Positions 9,901 to 24,900 of a stretch of 64,000 nt of DNA are shown piece after piece. Position 1 is the first letter of the stretch. Each line of letters begins with the position of its first letter. A program made the translations under genes and the position numbers. Location of the stretch: positions 372,001-436,000 of the forward strand of contig VWZX01001091.1 of assembly GCA_013399015.1 (NCBI GenBank). Direction: 5' to 3'. Origin of the DNA: Galbula dea (lineage: Eukaryota > Chordata > Aves > Piciformes > Galbulidae). The notes under the pieces were generated by a model. That model was not told the origin of the DNA, did not search any database, and saw only the letters and a program-made list of their open reading frames with translations.

Positions 9901-12900
9901 TATTCACTCCAATGGGATAATTTTTCAGTAATTCTTGGCACATGAGTCCTGTACTTGCAGAAATGGACACAGGCAGCAGAAAATACAAAGGAACAGTGAG
10001 GTGTTACTGGTCCCAGAGTGGCATATGGCAGCAAAAGGCATTCTGTGCAACTGTGTCTTCATGACTGTTTCCTAGATCTGCAGTCAGAACTAAACATACC
10101 CAACTGCACAAGCAGACTAGAAATGACACTTCTGAGATACTTTGTTTTACTTCAAACCAACTGAGCTTTTCCTCCTCTGTCCCCAAGGGGAGATATGATG
10201 GGAATGTGGGTTGAGGCAGAACACTCAACAGCTTTCACAGCAACTTTAGATTGGGTAGGTTAAGGTCAGGCTAATCAGAGTGAGATTTAGCAAGAAGCAG
10301 AGTGTGCTATTAATCAATGCTTCTTCTCCTCTTCAGCCTCACTAGCTAACACTGCCACTACTGACATGTATAATAAGTAAAGCTATGAAACTCAGCTTGT
10401 CTAGAATGGAGTACAAAAGCATTTAGCAATTTAGAGCTCATTGTAGGCTTGCTGACACTGCAAACAAAATGAGCTGGCTGCACCAGTGGAAAGCAAAGCC
10501 ATGGACCCTCTAATTCCCACAGTGGATACAAGCAGTGAGAAAGCTGCCAAGCTGTGTATGTATTTTGCAAGACTCCACTGTAAGTCTATGGGCTACCAAG
10601 ATCTTATTTCAGTTGCTGAAAACCATGCTGCAGTTTGCTTTCCCAGGTTCAGAAAAATGGATGTAATTTCCTATCAATAATCAGGTACTAAGGAAAAGTA
10701 GTGGCAGAAGCATGTAGAATTCACCTGGGGAGAAGATGTCCTGGAAGTCATGCAACAAAATGCTGTCCTTATAAAAACCAGACAATGTCTGTAATACACT
10801 TCCCAGCCATTCTAATACAGGATTGCTACATACATTTGTGCAGAGGAAAGCTCAGGCAAAGGAGCAAGTGCTTTGTTTTTGGGCTGCTTTGGCAAGCTCA
10901 GGAGTTTTCCTGTGCCTGACTGAACTTCATGGGAGCTGCCTTTGCTATCATTGGGAGGATGGTGCAGCAGCTCATACAACCAGAACTGGGGTTAGTTTGG
11001 ACAGGTGCAAGCCAGTCTGCAGATTTGGAGCCCACCAACCAGTGTCCCAGGAAACAGGGCTGTGCTGGCACACTTTATCTAAAACCCTAGCTGAGGTTAG
11101 GCCATGAGCTAACCAGTGCTGCTGAGGTCAACACTGCTGTGTGACACCATCCCTGAACCACACAGCCAGCCCAGCTAAAAAAACATCTGGGGTAGCAGGA
11201 GAGCAGACATCATCTCCAGTCAGTAGACTCTGCCCTGAACTCCCCCTCCCTGCCCAACTCCCCCCTCCCAACAGCTCTCTGATGAACTGGATCCTGTGCT
11301 ACATATCTCAGCCACATACAGACACTGTACACAGCTCTTCCAGCTGGGCAGGATACTTGGTGGTTGAATAAGCACAAAGCAATGGACCTGTCTTCTGCAA
11401 GCACTTCCAGCACTCAGGAAACATATCACTGGTCAAAAGGAGGTCAAAGACAGATTTCTGTCTTGCTAGAAACACTGCTTGTTACCTACTTCCCTACTGG
11501 TGGGCTCAGAACAGTAAGTAACAGCTACCATGCCAACCAAAATAACAGCTGGGACACAGAGACATAGCATGGAACTATTACAACTAAAAGCTAGCAGCTA
11601 AGGAGTTACCAGGCATAGCCCTGTGGCTGACAAAGCTTAACACTTAACATCAGATGTAGGGCAGCATACCCTGACTCCTGCTCTCCTACAGCTGGCTACA
11701 AGCAGTGAGATCTGGCAAGGGGAGGAGTTTGAAACCCTAGAGCTTGAAAGAGAAAATTCTCTGTCACACAAAGAAGCATTTGTATTGCTTTTTCCTTTCT
11801 TGACTTACACATCTCCTTTTTGTGCTGCTTACCTACAACTCTGGAAAATCTATTCACCAGTCCAAATTTAGCTGCCTAATATATTAGGCTCCCAGTTTCT
11901 AAAAGACTTTAAGCCATTTCTATTCAGTGAACAGCCAGAATACACTGACCTGAACTGGAACTGCAACAAACCTCAGCAGTCCTCCTCTTGTCAAGCAAAA
12001 TACTGCAAGTCCTAATAAACAACCAGGATATTCCAAAACATTCTGCCACTAAAACCCTGCAGCAGACACTTGTGCAGTCTTGACTCCAACCTAAGAACAC
12101 CTTGGAAGTTAATCCAAATGATTCATTTCCTTCAGCATCTTGTAAGAAGCTAACCAGCCTTAGCCTGTGCAGTACACAGCTCCTGACAGAAAGGTTATTG
12201 GGGTTTACCTGGAGTCTAATTTCATTTATGCTTTATACCTAAGTTTTTCATTACTCAGTGCTCTTTCATAACACTGTCTACAACCAGTGCCTCCTGTTCA
12301 GCATTCTGGTTCAGCAATATTCTTAACACCTTTGCACTCCTCTCTAATTCTTTAAAGGATTCCTGCAAAGTGCAGGTGCCTGGTTGCAAGAGCAATACTC
12401 TCCTCACTTCAGTAGCATGGACTCTAAGAATGGCTTGGGTCAGAAGTCACCTTCCAGACCATCTAGTTCCAACCCCCCTGCCACTAGAGCAGGTTGTTCA
12501 AAGCCCCACCAAACCTGGCCTTCAACACTTCCAGGGATGGAACATCCACAGCCTCTCTGGGCAACCTGTGCCAGTGCCTCAGCACCCTCACAGTGAAGAA
12601 CTCCAATCCCAGCATGAGTATGAATCAGGCTAAACTAAAACCACACTTAAAGTTCTGTAATAGGAGGGGTTTAAAACTGAAGAATCTCCAGAGAGCATTC
12701 ACAGATCAGCAGGAGAGTGAGAAAAAGAAACTCAAGGCCTGGTTTGAAGTCCTTGGCCAACTCCTTAAATTTGAACTCAAAGACAAATGACAAGCTTACT
12801 ATCCAGAAGATTCCATGAAAGCAAAGACAACCAGATCATACTCCCTTTCTTCCCCAAGAAAACAGTAAATGTTGTTTTGAACCTTACTTGATCAACATTG

Positions 12901-15900
12901 CTTGATTTGGCAGCAGTTCCAGATGAATTTTCCCTCCTTCCTGTGTTCTTAAATAAGCAAATTCCTCCAACATATCAATATCTGAAGAAAACATTAAGGA
13001 TTTCAGCAGGGAAAAAATGACAGAGAACATTCCTTCTTATCCCTCACACCTGAAGCCACATTGCTGAGAGGAGAGACAAAATGAACAGCTATGGAACTAG
13101 CTCATTCTTGAAAGTATCAGAGATCACAGCATGCATTCCTACTCCTCCACAATTCAGCAGAAGTGGCTTTTGAAGTGCAAAATACACACATCCATTTCTT
13201 TTCTTTCTTCATTTCTTCATGTATAGAGTCTGACAAAGGCAAAGAAAAAGCTCACCTCTCCCCAAAAATTCCCTGGTTGTTTTTACTGCCTTGTCCTTCA
13301 CTGCAGGTGATCAAAGCAGTGCATGCTAAGGCTGGGACTGAAGGAAATGCCACCATGGTGGCACATGCTGCCCTTTTCACTTTCCTGGTTTGGTCTCCTA
13401 TTTAGCTCTTCTTCTCTTTTTTTTTCCTCCCCTTTCCTTTAACACCAGAGCTGTGTTCATTGTCTCAGACAGGAGCTGGAGCACTTGCTCCCTGGTGCCC
13501 ACGGCTGCATGTCTGTTGAGGTTAAGCACTACCCTGCCCACAGGTGTATGCTGAGCAAAGCCCATGGCAGGGATCTGAAGAGAGAAAGCAGCCATGCCTG
13601 CATGAACTCTGACACAGCTCCAAACCCTCACCCACACAAAGCATGCTATAAACAACAGCCCAAATCATTCAGCTCATCCATACACAAGCATTGCTTTAGC
13701 ATTTCTGTTGCCAGCCTTGGAGATGATGCCCTGCACACCTTACTGAAAAGGCTGCCATCCCTGGCACAAGCAGCCAAAGCTGCTGCTGCTTTCCTGAATG
13801 GAAATGCAATTGCACCAGAACTGGTGACAGGAGGCACACTGTGCACTGCTACCTATTACAAGAGGCTATGGGAACAGACAGAGAGTATGATCCCTGGAGG
13901 AAGCTGCTGCTGAGGCTATCTAACAGCTTTTCCAACCCCCCAGCACATAGCCTTGGATGTGAAAGACATTTCTGGTTAGAGAAAGGATACTGGTGACATA
14001 GTTGAAGAAATTCTCATACTGGAAGTTTCCTTGTTGGCAGATTTTGTTGATGGCTTTCAGGAACAAGTTCTCACCCCTTGGCCACTCATGCTGAAGCAGA
14101 ACCACTACATGGCCCAGTGCCATATCATCTCTGTTGTCTGTGAAAGCTCTCAGCTTCAGGGGAAAATGGACATTGAGACAGTCAGGAAATGTGTTGCTTT
14201 TACAGATATATGGGATTCATCTCACCTACATCTGTGCAAATACAAAACAAGTTCTTTAGGAGCACATTTCTTCCTGCCCTAACATATCCATTTAAAATAG
14301 GTTGGAAATTTCCATCCAAAATAACCAATTCTCTCCACTGACCTGTAAGGGAAGCCTGAATACAAACAAAAACATTTGGAGAGTAATTCTAGCTCCTCTG
14401 CCCAAACCCCAAATGAACAGAAGATTAAAAACAAACAGGAGAACAAACCCTCCTCCACCAACACTTCCTCCCCTTGTAAAAGAAAGACACTCCACAAAGC
14501 CACTGAGGTGAGAAGTACTTGAGGCACAGTGTCACACCACTGGGACAAGGCCAAGAAGTTGCAGGACCCCAGACAGATAAACTAGGCCTTAAAGACAGGA
14601 GAGAGTTTGGAGCCTTGCCTATAGCTTACCTTGAAACAAGCTAACAACAGATGAAGGCAGTAAGGCATGATAGCTCTGCTGGTACATGGCCAAAGCTTCA
14701 GATCTGACCCTGCAACACAACAGTTTGGCAGAGATTTCTTTAGGGCTCTCATGATTATCTAAGTCTGAAAGAAATTAGAATGGAACAAAACAAATCTACA
14801 ATTGCCAAATCTCAGGCAGGGAGGAAAACTTGGGAGGTGAATTATGAATGATTCAAAGTGTGAAGTTACTTATTTTAACTTTTTTCTCCATTTGTCTTTT
14901 CCTGTGGCAGGAGTTTGTCACCAACAGGTCACCTGACTAGGTCCCAGCAGGAGAACCACTCACAAAACCAAGGAGGGACAAAGACCTTCCTCCCTTTTTG
15001 TAATCCAGAAAGGGAAGAATGATATACTCAGCAGAAACATGTGAAATAAAACTGAGCTGACACTGAGTTTAGGGCAGGAGTAACTCCATACCTTTCCTGA
15101 ATTTAGACTTCACTTTAGGTTGCTCCTCTTGTACTTTCCCTCCTTCTTGTATTGGAAGTAACATACAGCACATGAGGTCAAGCACTTTCTCACATGTTTG
15201 CTGTGAACAGAAGAGAGACATGAGCATGCTAGGTCTAAATTAAAGTCCTTAAAATTCAGACATGTTAATAATGATTAAAAATATCAGCCATGGCAAAAGA
15301 AAACAACAATCACAAACCTATCTTCTGGAACTTGAGTGGATTTAATGTGTACCTTAGTCTGGCCAAGCAAAAAGATGTCATTAAACAATCTCTGAGAGCC
15401 TACAGAAGTCATTTGAGTTGTGAAGAAACATGTACTGGCATCCTGCATTTCCAAAGTGCCAACACAACTGCAATCAAAACCTATTTTAGTTTGAAGGATT
15501 AAGTTTTCCAATGAATTCTTAGAATAGTTACTAAAAGTTTATTCTGTCTGTGGTAAAAATAGAAAGGAAAATGGCAATCTGACAGCATGCCAGATATGCA
15601 ATGAATCTGCACCAAGAGGTCTGTGGGCACAGACTGCCACAGCTCCAATGCACATGGAGTAAGCTGCAAGGAACAAAAAGCCTTGTCCAGTAGTGCTAGG
15701 GTGACACCAAATCCTGAGACCCAGCCTTTATTATTAGTGCTGGCACTGACTGGTCTCAGACCACCCACTCCTGTGATATTAAAAGCACAAGAAGTGTATT
15801 GCAAAGGTGAAGCAAGGTCAGAGGTCAGGCCAGACAATATTGTTCTGGAGTCTCTCACACAGTCAGTTAATAACTAATTCTTTGCTAGGATGATGACAGA

Positions 15901-18900
15901 AGTTCAGTTTCTATAAACCTTTTCTCTCCCCTGCCACAGGAAGGCTACACCTAAGAATTTTCCCTCCATATTGAAAACTGTTTCAGTAAAGCCAAGGAAT
16001 TCCAATTCAAGGTTCCATTTACAGAGAACTCAGATGCTTGTAGCCATGGCAAAAACCCAATTAATCCCTTCAAAGCAGAACTCCAAACAGAAGAGAGATG
16101 CTAGTGGAGAGGGAGTTAATGTGCCAGGAATTCATGTGTGACTTTTCTCCTTGTGAAACACAGATTCTTCAGTAGTCCCTGGCTTATGCTGAAAGCTGCA
16201 GGCTAGTGGGAAAGTTCCAAGGCAGAAGACAAACAGGAAGCCCAGGGCCAGATGCTGAAGGAGCAGTGTGGGGAATGCTGTACATACTCTGTACTCTCCA
16301 AGGGCAAAGTGACATGTTGCTAACTGGATCAGTGCTCTCTGGTTTTCCAGGGATCCTTGTCCTGTCATTTGCTGTGGAGAAGGGGAGCCCTGAAGAGCTG
16401 CCAAGTGATGCAGGCTGCTAATTGCTTTTTTGTACTGCCCCTTTGGAATAAAAGGTGTTAAAAGACAGTGTTAGGATCTTTTACATACAATGGGTAGAAA
16501 GAAACAGAAATTCAGTCACAGAAAGCTGTCAGAACAGAGTGTGTCCAACTAACAGGGCTTCAGAACTGTAATCTAGCAGAACCCTCTCCAGTGAGGTGCT
16601 GGGTACAAGAGTATGGGTCAATCACTTGCAAGGCAGTGAGAAAACAAACCAAATTCTGCTTTGAAAAGCCTGTTTACTAAAGCACATTTGTAACTGAAAC
16701 AAATAACCATGCTCTTCACAGTTCATCATTACTTATATCTATCCTAATAAAGTTTGAAACAGTTCTTGTTCAGCTACAAGCACAGGCAAAAAGAAAAGAC
16801 CTCCAAAGGAAAAAGCTAAAGGAACAAGCTTTGTTCTACAGACAGTATTTGGAATGATTAGTCAGCCTAATTGCTGAGGATAATGACACATTTTACCTGA
16901 GACCTTAAAATCTTCTGCTCTTTATTCTTCTGATTGGGTTCAAATATAATGCAGATGAATAACATGCATGCACTTTTGTTTTAAAACACTATATATATAT
17001 GTATCTACTGTTTAAAATGCCAATGCAGAGGTCTTTTCCATATGCCAAAACTAGCTGGACTCAACAAACAGCTACTGGGACAGGAATATCCTAAGTAGGG
17101 TACCTAGCTTGTGCTGAGAATGGTTATGATTCCATCCCCCAAGGGGTCATGCTTCAAAGGATAAAACCAGGAGACACTACAAGCAGTCAAACTCATCAGA
17201 ACTAGGATGGAAGAGCAACATAATGACATCATTTTTACTAGTTTTACTTGTTGTTTTACCTGATAGATGATCATGTCTGTAAGAAAGATTCTTAACCAAA
17301 GCCAGGTGTCTGTCTTCCATGACAAACAAATTCTGGTGAACTCTGCATAAGTGGTCAGAGAAGAAAAAGTAAAAGAGAAAATGAAGCATTTCACAGCCCT
17401 GGGTTAAAAATTCATTATCTAGGGGAAAAAAAAAAAGCTGAGTTTAAAAATGAAAGTCTGAATCTTCCAAATAGAGGATACCCTCTCTCTACACAATGGC
17501 ATTTTGATGATACTTCTCTTCACAATGTCCAGGAGATCCCAAAGCAGCTAGGAGGTACTACCTGTCTGCTTTTGAGAAGAGAAATTTGTTTTGAAAATTA
17601 TCACAGCAGATATCACTAGAAAGGAAGAGATCCAGTAAAGTTACATCTCCTGAAGCATCAACCTAGGCAGGCACCAGCAGCACATTCTCATTGAGTACAT
17701 CAGCACTAGTAACCAACTGCTCCTCTAGTAAAAGCTGCTTCCAGGAGAAGTCCAGGTGAATAACCACAGATGCATGAAGAATAAAACAAAATCCAGAAAC
17801 AAAATACTCAGAAATGCAGCATTTCATAAGGCTTCTTATTGGAAATGAAATCAAAAATACTCAGAACCCCAAATAAATTCAATGTTAAGGATTCACAATG
17901 ACAGGAATTCTATTCTAACAACAGTAAAACGACTCTGATGCACAGCAATGAAGCCTAGAGGCAACTCTGCCTGTAGTTAGCCTTACCTTTGTCAAGTGAT
18001 TCCAGGGAGTAGAGCAGCTCCCAGCTCTCTCTGGCCAGTTTAAAGCTCTCCAGTACCTCCCCAGAGTTTGCAAGGTCTGCCTTGTTCACTGCAATGTGGC
18101 GACTTCGTGCCTTCCCAGAGGGATCCTCATCATCTGAGCTCTGCTCAGGAGCCAGCAGAGAACAAACACATTCACTTCTTGATTTACACTTATTTCAAAG
18201 GACTCCAAAGTCACAGGAATTCCACTGAACACAAGAAAACAACTTGTGTACCAGAGATGCCAAGGTCATTGTTTAAAGTGCCTTGAAGTGCCTTTTCTCC
18301 TGGGATTAGAACAGTATCTTTTGCTCCCAAGAAACTCAGTGGTACAGTGTGATAAACAGTGTCCCAGAAGAACTGCTTCTGTTAAAACACAGCACACCAC
18401 CACTGAGCTTCAGCCAGATGATCTGCTAAAGTGCATACACACTTCACCCTTTGTAACTCAGCATAAAGCAAAGGAAAGGTAATTCCTATATGACTGTGCA
18501 CTTGCACCAGCAGTTCTATAAACCAGTGCTTTTCTACTATTAAAGAACCAGAGCATTCACAGTTTCAAACACAAGAAGTCTATCAGTTTGAAGGTTTAGC
18601 TGCAGAACATCTTACTGCTATAGCCTCATTTTAACAGCCTCTGCAGTAGCTGCTGAACTCCTTCAGGTGAAATCAGTCAGATCAGCCCATACCTGCCCAC
18701 AGCAACTGCTACTCAAATCCTTTTACTCTTGCTGACTTCAGCCAAGGAACCATCTGTTTGCAAACTGTGGTCATAAACAGCTGTTCCAGGGCAGCTCTAA
18801 CAACAGGACTGTGACATCTATTGTCTGAATTCCAGTACCAATGCCATTCTTGTTATCAACAAGAAGAGCCCAGCAATGTTACCATGGGTTTTTCTCTCCC

Positions 18901-21900
18901 CTCAGCAAGTTTCCTCTTCTTGTGGACGTGTTTGCTGCGGTCGAGCTCTGTATCACCGTAGATGTTGCTCACATCCTCCAGAAGAACCAGGGGGCTTTGG
19001 TTGGGAGCATTTGGACCTGGATTTAAAGATAAATTCAAGATGGCTCTATAATGATGGGAAAGGTCTTTGGTGTCCACCAAGCTGGGTTTGTTTCCTTCAC
19101 AAGTAATGATTACAGTGCTAGAGGAAACAATCAGAAATTAATTCACCTAAGCTGTCTAAGCTTAAACTGTGCCAGTGAAGCTATGGCCTTCTCAAAGCAG
19201 CCTTGCAGGAAAGGTCAGAATGCACTTAGCAGACATCACAAGAGTTTGCTTGAGAGCTTCAGGAAATCTCTGAATCCTTCTCTTGCAGAGCAGCCACAAG
19301 ATGCACTCAGGCAGCAGATGTGATGTCACCAAGCACGATTTGCTTCTGCGTAAGTCCAGGTGAACAGAACAAATTCGACAGGTGAACAAAACAAATTCCA
19401 CACAACAAAACACTGAACAGCAATGGCTCTCAAGTTAACAGCCACAAACAAGACAAAGCACAACCATATTCTCAAAACACTCTCATGAGAAACCAAAGCA
19501 ATGTGCTGAAAGGCACTGATGCCTCAAAGAACTGAGTGTATTGTATCACAAGATTTCCCTAGCAGGATCACTCAGTGGCAGCACTGCCTCCACCAAGTTC
19601 TGTGGACAGAATGAAACCTTTAGTTGTCTGCCAAGGCCCATCATCACCCCCAAAGCCTCTAGAGAGGCCTCATTTTTAAGCACAGAAGATATAATTTCTA
19701 CTTCTGTTGGTGTCACAGACCATACAGTGGGATCTGGTACCTATTATTTCAGACCTTAGTGCTTTAAGTTTCAGCAGATATAAAATAGGAAGAACACTTC
19801 TAATCTCAAACCAGACTAGTACCTGGCCACTACTGAGAGAGCTTTTCTCCTTTTACACAATCAAGTTGTATACAGAAGTGCAAAGCTTGGACAAAGAGAA
19901 ACAAAAAGGGAAAGGGAAATCCATGAACCTGTTTTCCCTTTTTGAATTCTCCATCAGACAAGACAGTCATGTGGACAAGTATTTCAGGCATGGTGCAGTC
20001 TTCTGTTTCTACTGGCAGAAACAGGAGATGAAGACCTCACTCACAATTGCAAAACATTCATTTGAGAGCTGAGTCTAAGGCCAATCCATTTCACCTCCTG
20101 ACATAAAAGAACCTACTCTAAGCTTTTCCCATCTACTCAAAAATGATGTGTAAGGAGCCCACTAAACCAGAATTTAATGGAACAAGAAACAACCCACCCA
20201 GCATGCTTAACAAAGGATGTTCTCTCCTTTGACTAGGTTCAAAATCAATGCCACCAGTGAAATGTCCCTGTGCAAAGGCTACAGCACACTGGCATCACCT
20301 CTCCTGGACCATCATGTACTCCAAAGTGCTGGGATCTAACCTGTGTGAACTGAAACACAGCCAAGCCATCATGCAGAAAACAGTACCCAGAGAATGAGAA
20401 GTACCACAGCTGGGATGCTGGCAGAGTTTTGTCACTAGCATCTCAAGAACTGCCTGCTTGTAACACCTGAGAAGAGTGGGGGTTTGACTCATGCTGATTT
20501 GAATGAATACCTCTTCAGTCCTTCCCTTTCCAAACAAATGTTCTCTTCTCAGTAGCAGGCAAACAGACTGCAGCCTTCATTCTAAAACCCCCAGCCCTAA
20601 ACCAACCCAAAAGCTAACTTCATTCTTGACTTGGGCTGCAAACCTTCTCTTATGTTACTGAAAGTTACACAGCCATACAAAGAGCAATGTTGAATTTTCC
20701 TGTCTAATCTAGTTCTAGAATGTAAGCTTACAGAGTTTTTAATTCATTTCTAGCACAGTGCTATAAATAAACCCCTAAAAGCATGAGTCCAAACAGCAAC
20801 TCCTGCCAAGCTTGCACAGGCAGCCTGACAGCTGAGAGGTGTGAATTGCCTCATTCATTTCCCCAGTCTCCAGCAAGGCAGATATGAATTATGCCAGAGA
20901 AATGCACTGAAAAGGGTTTTCTTGCAAGAGTTTTCTTGCAGGTTCAAGCACATGAGAAGAAAGTCACAGACCAAAGCTGAGAGCTACTGGATTAGAGACA
21001 CCAGAGCTTTTTCCCCCACCACTATGCTTCCAAAATAGATAGGATTCTCCACTTCTACACTGAGCCCTCCACAGAGAAGGAGGAAAAACCCTAGCTATAG
21101 AAAGGCAATGGAAAGCACTGAATACTGCTGGGCTTCAATGCTAAAGCAGAAATGAGGAAAAGATGGATTGGAAATATTTTCCTGATGTCAGGAAATGACA
21201 GAAGGTACCAGAAATCCTGCTCTGAAGGGACTGTGCTCTGCTGTCTCAGTATACATTGGTTTTGATGGTTCAGTCTGGAAACATGAGCTTTAACATACTC
21301 AGCTGAACAACTCTGAAATGAACATTTTCACCAGTGCTTTATTTCTTTTCTTCTTCAACTCAGAATCAAGCCCCTAAAACTATATGCACAGCCTCAGTAT
21401 CTCACTGCCTCACCATAACTCTTCTGTTTTCTGGATAGAACAAACAAGTCAGGTCAGTTAGCTCCTCTACCTGTTGAGGTGACTACATGTTCTAGGCATA
21501 CAAGCTGTCATTTCATTTGCCTCTGGAGCACAGCTACCTGTTGGCATTGTTCAAGTGATCAGCCAACCTTCTGTAAAGCTGTTTAAAGCCCTTCATTTGG
21601 ACTGAGTGCTTCATTACTCAAAGGATCCTTTGCTCCCTGCAGGAAATGATGATGAAACTGATGTACACAACACATAGAATTAAAACTGCCATTTTATCAT
21701 CAATCACTAATTGTAGTCTTAATAAGTACTAATTAGGGATGGTGACAATAGTCATTGTTGAAAGGAATTCCCTAGCCTGGAGTGAGGCAGCAGGATGATG
21801 CTGGTTATTTCAGTAACTTCTACATGAACTGGAGGTTAAAGAACTTCCCTCAGCTTCTGGGTCCCCCCTGAAAAGTCCAGTCAATGCCTGAAAAAGCAAT

Positions 21901-24900
21901 CCAAAGTGTCCAAGCAATCTGATATGCTCCAAATGCAGATCTGAATGAGTAGGAAAAAGCAGAGGTAACAGTGGTATTTTAAATGTTCAATTTATAAGTT
22001 AGGATTAATGTGCAATGCACACCCTAAAGATTATGCTTAACCTATACAGAGAAAGGCAAGTTGGAAACTTGTGAATGTCAGAAAATCTGTGCTTATTCAG
22101 CTTTTATTTGATGAATTACTGATTTGTTGTGTGATCCTAAGGCAAGAATGTCTTCACTTATTTTATGGAAGCTCTGCAGGAAGCCAGGAAAATGTCAGCT
22201 CAAAGGAACAAAATCAGAGGAGAAAATGAAACAAATATGATACTGATGAAAAAGCAGGAACCAGCCCTAGGGATATTTCTCACAACATCTGGTCTGTTCC
22301 TCTTCTCTTTGCTAGACACCTACCTGCTGCTGGCCAAGGTTGGAACCACAATGCTAAGTGAGATGGGCCTTTGGTCTGATCCATTAGAGCAGTTGTCCTG
22401 AGCTACTTCTGCTCATGGATGGGAGACCCCATGGGGACATCTACAGTAGCTTGGGGACACCCTGGGGACATCTACAGGAGCTTGGGGACACCAGGGGGAC
22501 ATCAGCTAGGGATGGGAGACACGCTGGGGACATCATCTAGACACCAGCAGGAGCCTGGGGACACCCTGGGGACAGCAGGGAACATCAGGAGCAGCTTGGG
22601 GACACCATGGGGACATCATCTAGGAGATGGGAAACACCAGGGGACATCTACAGGAGCTTGGGGACACCAGGGGGACATCAGCTAGGGATAGGAGACACTA
22701 TGGGGACATCAGGAGCAGCCTGGGGACATCTGCAGGAGCTTGGGGACACCCTGGGGACATCAGGAGCAGCTTGGGGACATCACTGGGACCATGGAGACAC
22801 CCAAGGTGCCCTCAACACCACCTGAAAGACCCTCAGGGCCACCCAAGGGACCCTCTGAGGAGCACCCAAAGACCTCCCCACCCCCCTGAGGACCCCCCAG
22901 GGACCTCCCCACCCCCCCAGAACCATGGCCCTTTGTCTCTTTGTAAGGTGACAGTTTCAAAAGACCATCTGTCAGATAGCATCAAGGAAACCAGAAAGAA
23001 CTCTTTACAGAAGCTGAAACATTAGAAACTCACCTTGAAAGAGAGATGGCTGGATGTTGCTGACATACTGGAATGCATTTTTGAAGAAGACCAGCATGGT
23101 GGAATACACTACTTGATTCTTGTACTTAGCATGTGCCTCACTATCAAAGTTACTGATGTACCTGCAGAGGTCTTTCATTCGATGCAAAATATCCCCAAAA
23201 CTTCTGAGGAAGAGAGACAGAGAGACTAAGGATGTTGCCCAGACTCCAAAGCTAAAAGACAGAATGCATAATGACTATGAAACCCCATGTTTTGGCTGAG
23301 GATATCTCCTAGCTGCAAGTCAGTGGAGGCTGGGAATGCATGCCAGGGAAACTTCACTACCATTTCCCATGCTTCTCTTTGCTGAAGCCCCTAGGGAAGG
23401 ATACCCAACAGTCCTCTCCTTCTTATGCATGACCTTCAGCAACAAAGACTGAGCTTAGAGACTCATTGTAAAGCTCTCCCTGGATCCACATTTTCACTTC
23501 ACATTGTAGAGTCCTAAAAGAAAAGCTGAATTCAAAATGTCCTCATGTTCAAGCCTTTCTTCAACCCTTCTCCTTAAGAATTAAAAAGCCAAATTATCCC
23601 CCCCCTTGGGAAGAAATACCCAGCAAAGGATGCATTTCTCACCTTCTTCCCTTATCCATTTGCCATTCACACCTCATTCCCACCACAGACAAAATCTTGA
23701 ACAACCTCTCCCAAGGGTCTGTAATCTGGGAGGACTTCTCTGAGAGCCCATCTATCACATACTTCTGAGAGCCACGCTTGCTTGGAGACATCATATCAGA
23801 GGAATCTTGGGAACCTAGGAGAATCAGCACAGTTTGCTCTTAAGAAGGAAATCAAACAGATTCATTTCCAAGGAGACCTGTAAAAATGTACATTGAAGCT
23901 TTCAGGGGAGCCATTCTTCACTGAGAAAGCTAACAGGGAGCACTAGGCATTTCTGCCTCCTCATGGTAAGGCTGAATAAAAGAGATTTTGGACATTTTGT
24001 CCTGCCTCTCAGTACATATATTGAAGCATCATGATCATCATGACTAAACAGCTACAGCACCATAAGGTATTTTGACATCAGGGAACTAAGAAACATCAAA
24101 GGTTGATAAGCTGGAGGGGAGGGATGGCATCCAGAGGGGCCTAGACAGGCTGGAGAGGTGGAGCCATGCCAACCTCAGAAAGTTCAACAAGAACAAGAGC
24201 AAGGTCCTACACCTGGGTCAGGCATGAGCTGCCAGTGTGTGCCTGCAGCCCAGAGGCCAAGCATATCCTAGGCTGCACCAAGAGAAGTGTGGCCAGCAGG
24301 TGGAGGGAGGTGATTCTCTCCCTCTGCTCTGCTCTCCTGAGACCCCACCTGGAATACTGCGTCCAGTTCTGGAGCCCCTGTTACAACAGGGATGTGGGGG
24401 TGCTGGAGCCAGTCCAGAGAAGGGCCAGGAGAATGATCAGAGACTGGAGCACCTCTCCTATGAGGTCAGACTGAGGTAGTTGGTGTTGTTCAGTCTGCAG
24501 AGGAGAAGGCTCCCAGGAGACCTCATNTACTACCTACTGTTAATTCTTGTCTGCAGGACACAGTACAGAAAAGTCATGCATTTATCATTTATGGACAGCA
24601 CCTCAGCAACACTAAAACACATTCTAAGAAAGGTTCTTACCTTGATACTGGCTCTCTGTCTGGGTGGATCTGGTCACATAGTTAATATAAAATTCAGCTG
24701 CTTTATTGAGGTATTTATACAGCAAGCTGGCAGGGAGTCGAACATCAGGGTTGTTAATGATCAGAGGAAGAACATCACAAACTGAAATAGAAAACAACAC
24801 AAACTAAACTCCAGACACAATCCTTTCACTTTGTGGGTTTTTTTGTTTCATTAGTCCTAAGTAAGGTTTCTCAAACAGCAACACAAGCTGCCCTCTCTAG

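Larger units (their letters stand above)
6924..12887 (-). other. INTS10 intron 16 (about 6 kb)
   Basis: Mostly unique AT-rich sequence. It holds a short (GTAA)n run at 7762-7778, an A-rich run near 7982-8007, a CpG-rich patch at 9015-9400 and a minus-strand CR1 fragment at 12426-12612. No exon is supported here. Confidence 0.75.

Noticed and set aside
22419..23025. Overlapping open frames rich in Gly, His and Thr
   Set aside because: They are translations of the 31-bp minisatellite in INTS10 intron 8.
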